A DNA stretch of 5,072 nucleotides from Chloroflexota bacterium (GCA_020353135.1 CP070688.1:1548568-1553639); one strand, 5' to 3'; numbered from the stretch's first letter, positions 1 to 5,072 are shown. Notes: generated by a model from the sequence alone, not told the origin. Translations and numbers: made by a program.

Positions 1-1
1 C

Positions 2-691
2 CGTGCGGAATGCAGTAGCATCCGCTTGGGCTTCAACTACGTCAAGAATCTGCGCGAAGAACATGTCGAACGGCTGTTAGTTGCCCGGGAGGAGGCGCCT
101 TTCACGACGCTGGCCGATTTTTGCAAACGCGTTCGAACCGGCCGGCAGGCGACGGAGAACCTGATCCTGGCCGGGGCCATGGACGGCTGGGGTTTACCCC
201 GCCGGCAGCTGCTGTGGGAGTTGGAGGAGTTCGACGACCAAGAGGGGGAACTCGAGCTGGTCTTCCCTGGAGAGGAGGTTAGCCTGCCGGCCCTGTCGCC
301 GGCCGAGGCCATGCTGGGCGAGCAAGACGTGCTCGGACTGTCCACCGGCGACCACATCATGACCTTCTTCCGCAACTGGCTGGATGAACGGGGTGTCCTG
401 GACAGCGAGGGCTTATTGCGCATCGCCAACGGCCGGCGGGTTCTCGTGGCCGGGCTGGTCGTCGTCCACCAGTCGCCGCCGACGGCCAAGGGCCATCACT
501 TCATCACCCTGGAAGACGAATCTGGCATGATCAACGTCATCATCCGGCCGCGGGTCTACGCCCGTTACCGGCGCACCTGGCGCGAATCCCGGCTGCTGAT
601 CGTCGAAGGCGACGTGCAGCAAGAAGGCGGCGTGACCGGCCTGCTGGCCCGGCGGGCCCGGCCTCTTCAGTCCACCCAGGCCTTGTCATAG
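2..691 (+). CDS. dnaE2: Error-prone DNA polymerase DnaE2/ImuC, C-terminal part (5' end outside window)
   Basis: This is the last 229 codons of a C-family DNA polymerase; the frame is open from base 2, so the true start lies upstream. The TTG at 26 is an internal Leu codon, because the preceding codons continue the family sequence (CSSIRLGFNYVKNL). Visible parts are the helix-hairpin-helix region (about residues 9-62 of the fragment: VKNLREEHVERLL, then FTTLADFCKRV and NLILAGAMDGWG) and an OB fold (about 142-222: NGRRVLVAGLVV, HFITLEDESGMINVII, LLIVEGDVQQEGGV). The 'LEDESGMINV' wording and the stop directly after the OB fold fit DnaE2/ImuC better than replicative DnaE1, which carries a C-terminal tau-binding region. 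In known systems ImuC works with ImuA and ImuB in SOS-induced translesion synthesis in the cytoplasm; neither partner is visible here. The PHP and palm domains are outside the window, so catalytic residues cannot be checked. Family is secure; the DnaE2 versus DnaE1 choice is likely. Confidence 0.88.
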   Translation, partial: RAECSSIRLGFNYVKNLREEHVERLLVAREEAPFTTLADFCKRVRTGRQATENLILAGAMDGWGLPRRQLLWELEEFDDQEGELELVFPGEEVSLPALSPAEAMLGEQDVLGLSTGDHIMTFFRNWLDERGVLDSEGLLRIANGRRVLVAGLVVVHQSPPTAKGHHFITLEDESGMINVIIRPRVYARYRRTWRESRLLIVEGDVQQEGGVTGLLARRARPLQSTQALS

Positions 692-694
692 CCA

Positions 695-703
695 TGTTAT
701 AAT
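695..703 (+). promoter_or_regulatory. Extended -10 promoter for the decarboxylase gene
   Basis: The bases TGTTATAAT give a perfect TATAAT -10 box (698-703) preceded by TG one base upstream, the extended -10 form that can work without a -35 box. No good -35 sequence is found 16-18 bases upstream. Transcription would start near 710, leaving a leader of about 60 bases before the ATG at 771. It begins four bases after the polymerase stop codon. The match is seen directly; activity is inferred. Confidence 0.5.
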
Positions 704-758
704 AACCTCAAGCTGATCTAATTTCGTTAACAACAGTATTGTCACTGTGATAGACCAA

Positions 759-764
759 AAGGAG
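759..764 (+). promoter_or_regulatory. Ribosome binding site deciding the decarboxylase start
   Basis: AAGGAG lies six bases before ATG 771. This favours 771 over the in-frame GTG at 747, which has no purine-rich sequence at a suitable distance and would place this site inside the coding region. Confidence 0.75.
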
Positions 765-770
765 CCGCCA

Positions 771-2240
771 ATGACTGATGCGACATTGGACATGGACATA
801 GAGACCGCCCGATCACTTGGATATCGCATCGTAGATATTGTTGTGAGCGAGTTGGCTGACCCATCAAACCGACCCACCAGGCCACCCAAACAAAGCGAAG
901 ATAAGTTAGCAATACTTTTTGATGGACCACTGCCACACGAAGGCACTGACCCTGATGAACTTCTCTCCATCGTTCACAATCATCTGATCCCAGCAACAAC
1001 CAACCTGATTCACCCCCGTTGGATGGCCTATGTCTTGGCCGGATCACTGCCGCTGGTTGGACTCACAGAGGCATTGATCAGTAGTATCAACCTGCCGTAT
1101 ATTGACCCGGTTAACACGCGCCTGGCAAAAACTATCACACGATGGTTAGGTGAGATGCTCGGATTCGCGCACGATGCGGCCGGTTACATAACTACCGGCG
1201 GCTCCTGGGCCAATTTGGTTGGTCTGGCAGTCGCCCGAATGCGTCACGCAGGTTGGGAAGTGCGCATCGAGGGGCTGGCAGGCCATCCACCACTTGCAGC
1301 CTATGTTTCCGAGGAAGGTCACTCATGCCTCGACAAAGCTATGGAACTTCTGGGAATGGGGAGGAACCAATTGCGGAAAGTCCCCGTTGGCTCAGATTAT
1401 CGAATCCTTGTCGATGCACTGGATGAGGCCATCAAGGCTGACCTGGCGGCTGGCCTGCAACCGTTCTGTATTGTCGGTAACGCGGGCACGGTGAACACCG
1501 GTGCAGTCGATCCTCTAGATTCTCTGGCCGAGATTGCCGCCCGCTATCGACTTTGGTTCCATGTGGACGGAGCCTATGGCGCTTTTGCCGCCATAGTGCC
1601 AGAAGCCCGGTCACTGTTCGCCGGAATCGAAAGGGCGGACTCATTGGTGGTGGATCCACACAAATGGCTCAACATTCCTATTGAATCTGGTTGCATTCTG
1701 GTCAGAGACTGGTCCGATCTTACTGATACCTTTAGTCTCATTCCTCCGTATTTGCGAGCCGCTGTTGCCGACGGCGAGATAAATCTCCGCGAGTGTGGGA
1801 TTGAACTGACGCGTACCAATCGAGAGCTCAAGATCTGGCTCGCTTTACGACAGTACGGCATAGATAGGTACACCCAGCTCATCGCCAATCATCTGGCTCT
1901 CACACGCCAACTAGCGGCATGGGTGGAGGAAGCGGAAGAATTCGAGGTCGTCAGCGAGCCATCTCTGAGTATCTGCTGCTTCCGCTTTGTCCCGCCCGAA
2001 TTGAAGCCTCTAACCGAGGAGTCAGAAGCCTATCTCAACGAGCTAAACGTTGCCATCGAGATGGCCTTGGCCGAAGACGGGCGCGCAATGGTTTCCGGGA
2101 CGCTGTTACAAGGCAAGCGTGTCCTGCGAGCCTGCATTGTCAACCATAGAGTGACCCAAGCCGGTGTAGAGCAAACGCTCCTGCTACTGCAGGAGTTGGG
2201 GCATCGGCTTGATAAGCAAATGCGGACACAGGAGTGTTGA
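771..2240 (+). CDS. Group II PLP-dependent decarboxylase (aromatic amino acid/glutamate decarboxylase family)
   Basis: A complete 489-residue protein, the usual length for soluble group II amino-acid decarboxylases. Motifs appear in family order: HPRWMAYVLAGSLP (about 81-94), the phosphate-binding TGGSWAN (142-148), the PLP-stacking His184 in SEEGHSCLDKA, GNAGTVNTGAVDP (236-248), Asp266 in FHVDGAYGAF, which should contact the pyridine nitrogen, and the Schiff-base Lys298 in VVDPHKWLNIP. The C-terminal domain has LTRTNRELKIWLALRQYG and ends with the typical LRACIVNHRVT. All key residues are present, so an active cytoplasmic enzyme releasing CO2 from an amino acid is expected. The substrate (aromatic amino acid, glutamate, aspartate, 2,4-diaminobutyrate) cannot be decided from the motifs. 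Start 771 is chosen for its AAGGAG site; GTG 747 would add eight residues. The gene has its own extended -10 promoter and no same-pathway neighbour in view. Its G+C content is clearly below that of the upstream polymerase (26/60 in 1681-1740 against 43/60 in 541-600), which may reflect transfer. Confidence 0.93.
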   Translation: MTDATLDMDIETARSLGYRIVDIVVSELADPSNRPTRPPKQSEDKLAILFDGPLPHEGTDPDELLSIVHNHLIPATTNLIHPRWMAYVLAGSLPLVGLTEALISSINLPYIDPVNTRLAKTITRWLGEMLGFAHDAAGYITTGGSWANLVGLAVARMRHAGWEVRIEGLAGHPPLAAYVSEEGHSCLDKAMELLGMGRNQLRKVPVGSDYRILVDALDEAIKADLAAGLQPFCIVGNAGTVNTGAVDPLDSLAEIAARYRLWFHVDGAYGAFAAIVPEARSLFAGIERADSLVVDPHKWLNIPIESGCILVRDWSDLTDTFSLIPPYLRAAVADGEINLRECGIELTRTNRELKIWLALRQYGIDRYTQLIANHLALTRQLAAWVEEAEEFEVVSEPSLSICCFRFVPPELKPLTEESEAYLNELNVAIEMALAEDGRAMVSGTLLQGKRVLRACIVNHRVTQAGVEQTLLLLQELGHRLDKQMRTQEC

Positions 2241-2352
2241 CGATGCCGGTCGCTCCTGGTTGCATCTGGTGCCTGCCACTGCCGGCCGCGGTTCCAGATT
2301 TCGCTCCGTGAAATGTCATACGTGAAGTTAGGTACAATTCTCAGATTGCCGC

Positions 2353-2381
2353 TTGATTTTGAGCACCACTGTCTTTACAAT
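2353..2381 (+). promoter_or_regulatory. Candidate sigma-70-type promoter before the structured RNA region
   Basis: TTGATT (2353-2358, four of six matches to TTGACA) and TACAAT (2376-2381, five of six matches to TATAAT) are separated by exactly 17 bases. The expected start, about seven bases after the -10 box, falls near 2388, which is the first strand of the stem 2387-2398/2489-2500. The boxes are seen; the promoter is inferred. Confidence 0.4.
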
Positions 2382-2386
2382 GTAGA

Positions 2387-2500
2387 AAGGTTTAAGGCAA
2401 AAGATCCTGCCTGGCTGGACAAAGGGGCGGCCAGCCAGCATAGGTCACCTATTGAGTAATTTTCGTTGAAGCCTGGTGACGGGCACCCGCCCTAAACCTT
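2387..2500 (+). ncRNA. Candidate structured RNA or leader element (unclassified)
   Basis: The 5' strand AAGGTTTAAGGC (2387-2398) pairs with GCCCTAAACCTT (2489-2500) over 12 positions with a single A-C mismatch, closing a domain of 114 bases. Inside it CTGGCTGG (2411-2418) pairs perfectly with CCAGCCAG (2431-2438) across a 12-base loop; the stem can extend outward with CCTG (2406-2409) and C plus AGG (2439, 2442-2444) across small bulges. A small hairpin GGTG/CACC (2475-2478/2484-2487) follows. A promoter-like pair ends just upstream so that the predicted transcript begins at the closing stem. I do not recognise it as a known riboswitch, 6S, SRP, tmRNA or RNase P RNA. It could be an independent small RNA, a long leader of the downstream gene, or chance pairing; pairing alone is not proof. 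Confidence 0.3.
2411..2438 (+). repeat. Perfect 8-bp GC-rich inverted repeat (hairpin)
   Basis: CTGGCTGG and CCAGCCAG flank a 12-base loop containing GGGGCGG. It is the strongest local hairpin in the gap. No T-run follows directly, so it is not a convincing intrinsic terminator; it fits better as the inner stem of the larger paired domain. Confidence 0.6.
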
Positions 2501-2533
2501 GGGGCCTGGGGTATGAATGGTTGGCGTTTATCA

Positions 2534-2554
2534 TGCTTGATTGATTGTCAAGCA
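2534..2554. repeat. 7-bp inverted repeat with 7-base spacer
   Basis: TGCTTGA (2534-2540) and TCAAGCA (2548-2554) are perfect complements around TTGATTG. Size and symmetry would suit either a small hairpin or a binding site for a dimeric regulator. No T-run follows. No function can be assigned. Confidence 0.4.
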
Positions 2555-2579
2555 ACAAATTGATTCACGTAATGATTAG

Positions 2580-2669
2580 CTGATAGCCGGGAACGATCAA
2601 GGATTCTTCTATACCAACGTATCCGGCGAAGGCGTCACCAACTACCCCATTCCCTTGCAGAATCGTTAG
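2580..2669 (+). pseudogene. Possible short coding remnant (29 codons, no standard start)
   Basis: The frame opens after the TAG at 2577 and ends at TAG 2667-2669. It reads LIAGNDQGFFYTNVSGEG and continues VTNYPIPLQNR. From Gly-Phe-Phe onward most third positions are C or G, and the residues look like ordinary globular protein, unlike the bases around it. There is no ATG, GTG or TTG start, so it would be the tail of a broken gene rather than a working one. The parent family is not recognised. Chance is quite possible at this length. Confidence 0.2.
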
Positions 2670-2676
2670 AGGACAC

Positions 2677-2796
2677 ATGGAAAGACCGCTTGTTCTCGCA
2701 GTGCGGGCGGTAACGTCAACTCAGGAAGCAGTAAAGCAAGCTTCGAGAATTGAAGCTTACTTCGCCAAACCTGGTTTACCGCCACCCCCTGTTTGA
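2677..2796 (+). CDS. Small ORF of 39 codons upstream of the fusion gene (hypothetical)
   Basis: ATG 2677 to TGA 2794-2796 encodes a 39-residue peptide beginning MERPLVLAVRAVTSTQE and ending GLPPPPV. A purine-rich AGAGGA (2668-2673) precedes the start, but its spacing is short. The middle (about residues 13-30) could form an amphipathic helix, and the tail is proline-rich. There is no signal peptide or known family. It ends 37 bases before the ATG of the fusion gene, so it could be a leader peptide or a small protein co-transcribed with it. Against coding, third-position base use is not G+C rich as in the neighbouring gene, and the ORF overlaps nested inverted repeats that may be the real functional signal. 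Confidence 0.25.
   Translation: MERPLVLAVRAVTSTQEAVKQASRIEAYFAKPGLPPPPV
2706..2783 (+). repeat. Nested inverted repeats just upstream of the fusion gene
   Basis: An outer perfect 8-bp pair, GGCGGTAA (2706-2713) with TTACCGCC (2776-2783), encloses an inner hairpin. The inner arms are AAGCAAGCTTC (2734-2744) and GAAGCTTACTT (2752-2762), which pair at 10 of 11 positions around a 7-base loop. In RNA this would make a two-level stem ending 50 bases before the start codon, suggesting a structured leader; on DNA it could be a degenerate palindromic element. Confidence 0.45.
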
Positions 2797-2822
2797 CATG
2801 GCGCGGTTGGCTCTAGCAGAAT

Positions 2823-2827
2823 AGGAA
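2823..2827 (+). promoter_or_regulatory. Ribosome binding site of the fusion gene
   Basis: AGGAA lies six bases before ATG 2834. An in-frame TAG at 2822-2824 excludes any longer upstream start, so 2834 is the first possible start in this frame. Confidence 0.6.
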
Positions 2828-2833
2828 TCAGGA

Positions 2834-5072
2834 ATGGATGCACCCCAGGCGGCCGGCCGGCCGCGCGTCGATGGCAAATTCCTTTATAGTGGCGACAAGA
2901 AGCTTTATATCCGTGGGGTAACCTATGGGCCATTTCGGCCGGATGAGGCTGGCAACGTCTACCACCGGCCGGACATGGTAGAACAAGACTTTGCCCAGAT
3001 GGCCAGCCACAACATCAATGCCATACGTACCTACCACGTGCCTCCTGATTGGATGATGGACGCGGCCCAACGACACGGCCTTTACGTGATGGTCGGTTTG
3101 CCATGGGAGAGTCACGTCGCCTTTTTCGACTACAAACAGGGAAAAGGCGAGATCGAGCAGCGAGTGCTAACCAGCGTCCGGGCCTGCGGCGATCACCCTG
3201 CTTTGTTATGTTTCACTATCGCCAACGAGGTCCCGGCTTCCATCGTGCGCTGGTACGGCCGCCGGCGTATCGAACGTTATCTGCACCAACTCTACCAGCT
3301 CATCAAGAATGAACAGCCCAAAACGCTGGTGACATACGTCAATTATCCAACCACCGAATACTTGCAATTGCCCTTCCTGGATTTCTTCTGCTACAACGTC
3401 TACCTGGAATCCCAAGACAGGTTGGAAGCATACATGGCGCGGCTCCAGAATCTGTGTGGCGAGAAACCGCTGCTCATGGGAGAGTTGGGGCTGGACAGCC
3501 TCAGCAATGGCGAAGAGGCCCAGGCCGTTTCGCTGGATTGGCAAATACGGACCGCCTTCGATGCGGGCTGCGCCGGGGCGTTTATCTTCGCCTGGACGGA
3601 CGAGTGGTTCAACGGCGGCCGCGAAATGGACGAAGAATGGGCCTTTGGTTTGACGAGGCGAGACCGCTCTCCCAAGCCTGTTCTCGCGGCTGTCGGCCGG
3701 GCCTATGCGGATGTACCGTTCGGGAGGGTCCGGGAATGGCCGCGCTTCTCCGTTGTCGTTTGCACCAATAATGGATCTGAAACCATCCAGGATTGCTGCG
3801 AAGGTCTGCAGCAGTTATGCTATCCAGAGTACGAAGTGATCGTCGTCGACGACGGTTCAACCGATGGCAGCGCGAAAATCGCTGGCGACTACGGCTTCCA
3901 GGTGATCAGTACCGAAAACCGCGGGTTGGCCAGCGCTCGAAACACCGGTCTGGCGGCCGCCGCCGGCGAGATTGTTGCCTATCTGGACGACGATGCACGC
4001 CCCGATCCAAACTGGCTCCACTACCTGGCGACCACATTTGCCCAGGACGATTTTACCGGCGTTGGCGGACCAAACGTCGGGCCGTCTGGCGATGGTCCGA
4101 TAGCCGACTGTATTGCCCAGACGCCCGGCAACCCGACCCACGTGTTGGTCACGGACACCGAAGCTGAACATATTCCTGGCTGCAATATGGCCTTTCGCAA
4201 AGATGCGCTGCAAGCTATCGACGGCTTCGATACTCAATTTCGCATCGCCGGCGACGACATTGACATCTGTTGGCGGTTACAAGAGCAGGGCTGGCAGCTC
4301 GGATTCAGTCCTTCGGCAATGGTATGGCACCATCGCCGGAAATCGGTCAAGGCTTTCCTGAAACAACAGCTCAACTACGGCCGGGCAGAGGGATTATTGG
4401 AACATAAGTGGCCCGAAAAATACAATGGTATGGGCCAGCTTCATTGGCATGGCAGGCTATATGGTACCGGCCTGGAGAACACCCGGCTGTTCAAGCGCTG
4501 GCACGTATACTATGGTGTCTGGGGAAGTCGTTTCTTCCAGTCCATTTACGAAACCGGGCCGGGCACCTTCGGCTCGTTCATGCTGGCGCCTGAATGGTTC
4601 CTTGTCATCGTCCTGCTAGGATCACTCACGCTGATGGGTCTTCTATGGGCGCCCTTGCTGTTGGCTTTGCCGTTGCTGATCCTGGCGGCCGGTCCGCCAA
4701 TCGTCTATGCCGCGATTCGCGGATGGAAAGCTACGTTCCCGACATATCAGACAGGTGGATGGAAACGCCCGGCGCTTCACGCACTTGTGGCTCTATTACA
4801 CCTGTTGCTGCCGCTGGCGCGACTAGCCGGCCGCCTGGCGGCTGGCCTAACTCCCTGGCGCAGACGGGGACTGTCCAATTACGCCCTTCCCCGGCCGCGG
4901 AGCCTGTCCATGTGGCGTGAGAAGTACCAGACGCCGGAAGCCCGGTTTGAGAGATTGGAATCCATCTACCACGAGCGCGGCGCGGTCGTTCTTCGAGGTG
5001 GTCAGTTCGACCGATGGGATCTGGAAATTCGCGGCGGACTGCTGGGCGGGCTGCGAATCTTGATGGCTAGCG
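2834..5072 (+). CDS. Glycoside-hydrolase-like (clan GH-A) / GT2 glycosyltransferase fusion with membrane segments, 3' end outside window
   Basis: The frame is open for 746 codons from ATG 2834 to the window edge. Residues about 10-290 form a GH2/GH5-like TIM barrel: IRGVTYGPF (26-34), NINAIRTYHVPPDW (60-73), GLYVMVGLPW (82-91), the acid/base Asn131-Glu132 in FTIANEVP, the likely nucleophile Glu217 in LLMGELGLDS, and AGAFIFAWTDEW ending at 258. Residues about 304-510 are a GT-A fold GT2 domain: VIVVDDGSTDGS (Asp339/340), the metal-binding triad Asp385-387 in YLDDDARPDPNW, HIPGCNMAFR (446-455), and AGDDIDICWR with the likely base Asp474/475. Two membrane helices follow (about 588-605 and 607-628), with a third hydrophobic stretch at 647-672. 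The last part contains RGGQFDRWDLEIRGGLLGG (721 onward), a region I cannot name. No N-terminal signal peptide is seen, so both catalytic domains should face the cytoplasm. The expected role is transfer of a sugar from an activated donor to an envelope or extracellular glycan; the hydrolase-like domain may trim, transglycosylate or bind the acceptor. Substrate is unknown. Confidence 0.9.
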   Translation, partial: MDAPQAAGRPRVDGKFLYSGDKKLYIRGVTYGPFRPDEAGNVYHRPDMVEQDFAQMASHNINAIRTYHVPPDWMMDAAQRHGLYVMVGLPWESHVAFFDYKQGKGEIEQRVLTSVRACGDHPALLCFTIANEVPASIVRWYGRRRIERYLHQLYQLIKNEQPKTLVTYVNYPTTEYLQLPFLDFFCYNVYLESQDRLEAYMARLQNLCGEKPLLMGELGLDSLSNGEEAQAVSLDWQIRTAFDAGCAGAFIFAWTDEWFNGGREMDEEWAFGLTRRDRSPKPVLAAVGRAYADVPFGRVREWPRFSVVVCTNNGSETIQDCCEGLQQLCYPEYEVIVVDDGSTDGSAKIAGDYGFQVISTENRGLASARNTGLAAAAGEIVAYLDDDARPDPNWLHYLATTFAQDDFTGVGGPNVGPSGDGPIADCIAQTPGNPTHVLVTDTEAEHIPGCNMAFRKDALQAIDGFDTQFRIAGDDIDICWRLQEQGWQLGFSPSAMVWHHRRKSVKAFLKQQLNYGRAEGLLEHKWPEKYNGMGQLHWHGRLYGTGLENTRLFKRWHVYYGVWGSRFFQSIYETGPGTFGSFMLAPEWFLVIVLLGSLTLMGLLWAPLLLALPLLILAAGPPIVYAAIRGWKATFPTYQTGGWKRPALHALVALLHLLLPLARLAGRLAAGLTPWRRRGLSNYALPRPRSLSMWREKYQTPEARFERLESIYHERGAVVLRGGQFDRWDLEIRGGLLGGLRILMAS
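2849..2864. repeat. 16-bp perfect GC palindrome inside the start of the fusion gene
   Basis: GCGGCCGGCCGGCCGC is its own reverse complement and lies 12 bases after the start codon, encoding part of the Ala-Ala-Gly-Arg-Pro-Arg stretch. It consists of tandem GGCC units. Such a sequence so close to the start could fold and reduce translation initiation, or simply reflect the genome's preference for CCGG/GGCC words. Confidence 0.7.

Larger units (their letters stand above)
2241..2833. other. Long structured intergenic region
   Basis: These 593 bases between the decarboxylase and the fusion gene contain no ORF of recognisable family. They hold, in order: a promoter-like pair (2353-2381), a long-range stem with internal hairpin (2387-2500), a 13-base palindrome (2440-2452), an inverted repeat of 7 bp (2534-2540 with 2548-2554), a coding-like stretch of 29 codons without a standard start (2580-2669), a 39-codon ORF (2677-2796) and nested inverted repeats (2706-2783). 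No tRNA, CRISPR or insertion-sequence end was seen. No clear hairpin plus T-run terminator was found after the decarboxylase, although one must end that transcript somewhere if the genes are separate units. Confidence 0.8.

Noticed and set aside
37..622. Minus-strand ORFs opposite the polymerase gene
   Set aside because: Ser/Arg-rich translations typical of antisense frames in high-G+C coding DNA; the plus strand matches the polymerase family throughout.
2243..2311. 22-codon ORF with AGGAG (2230-2234) eight bases before its ATG, directly after the decarboxylase
   Set aside because: The ribosome-site match overlaps the last decarboxylase codons and may be chance; the peptide is very short, rich in Pro, Ala and Cys, and shows no recognisable features.
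2140..2337. Minus-strand ORF of 65 codons across the decarboxylase 3' end and the gap
   Set aside because: No family features and low-complexity residue mix; it shadows the decarboxylase coding strand for half its length.
2411..2460. Intrinsic terminator for the decarboxylase transcript
   Set aside because: The hairpin is strong but the next bases are CATAGGTCACC, with no T-run; the nearest run of Ts is more than 20 bases later.
2471..2520. GCCTGGTGAC start resembling a 5S rRNA 5' end
   Set aside because: The following bases do not fit 5S rRNA, and no complementary 3' end or neighbouring rRNA is present.
2793..2822. TTGACA (2793-2798) with CAGAAT (2817-2822), a possible promoter for the fusion gene
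   Set aside because: The -35 box is perfect, but the best -10 matches only four of six at 18-base spacing. Transcription would start about five bases before the ATG and lose the AGGAA ribosome site.
3793..4237. Overlapping ORFs on both strands inside the glycosyltransferase domain
   Set aside because: Arg-rich or featureless translations, while the frame starting at 2834 carries all GT2 motifs continuously through this stretch.

Overview
The window reads left to right on the + strand and holds parts or all of three clear genes: the 3' end of an error-prone DNA polymerase gene (dnaE2/imuC type), a complete group II PLP-dependent decarboxylase gene, and a long gene that runs off the right edge. 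The long gene encodes an N-terminal clan GH-A glycoside-hydrolase-like barrel joined to a family 2 glycosyltransferase, followed by membrane segments and a further domain. The high G+C content, the abundance of CCGG/GGCC words and this glycosyltransferase architecture suggest an environmental bacterium, possibly Chloroflexota (Anaerolineae-like). That assignment is a low-confidence inference, because no rRNA or other marker gene is present.

Region by region: 2-691 is the polymerase C-terminus (helix-hairpin-helix region and OB fold). A 79-base gap follows, carrying a good extended -10 promoter and then a clear Shine-Dalgarno site for the decarboxylase (771-2240). The decarboxylase is visibly lower in G+C than the polymerase. 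Next comes an unusually long gap of 593 bases (2241-2833) that is rich in structure. It holds a promoter-like pair whose expected start lies at the 5' strand of a long-range 12-position stem (2387-2398 with 2489-2500), enclosing an 8-bp GC-rich hairpin. It also holds a short coding-like remnant, a 39-codon small ORF, and a nested pair of inverted repeats just before the next gene. The fusion gene starts at 2834 and stays open for 746 codons to the window edge without a stop.

The three main genes do not form an obvious pathway. The polymerase belongs to damage-induced mutagenic synthesis, the decarboxylase to amino-acid or amine metabolism, and the fusion protein to envelope or extracellular glycan synthesis. 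The decarboxylase appears to have its own promoter, and the long structured gap separates it from the glycan gene, so I infer separate transcription units. The most interesting items are the GH-A/GT2/membrane fusion and the possible structured RNA in the 2353-2500 region.
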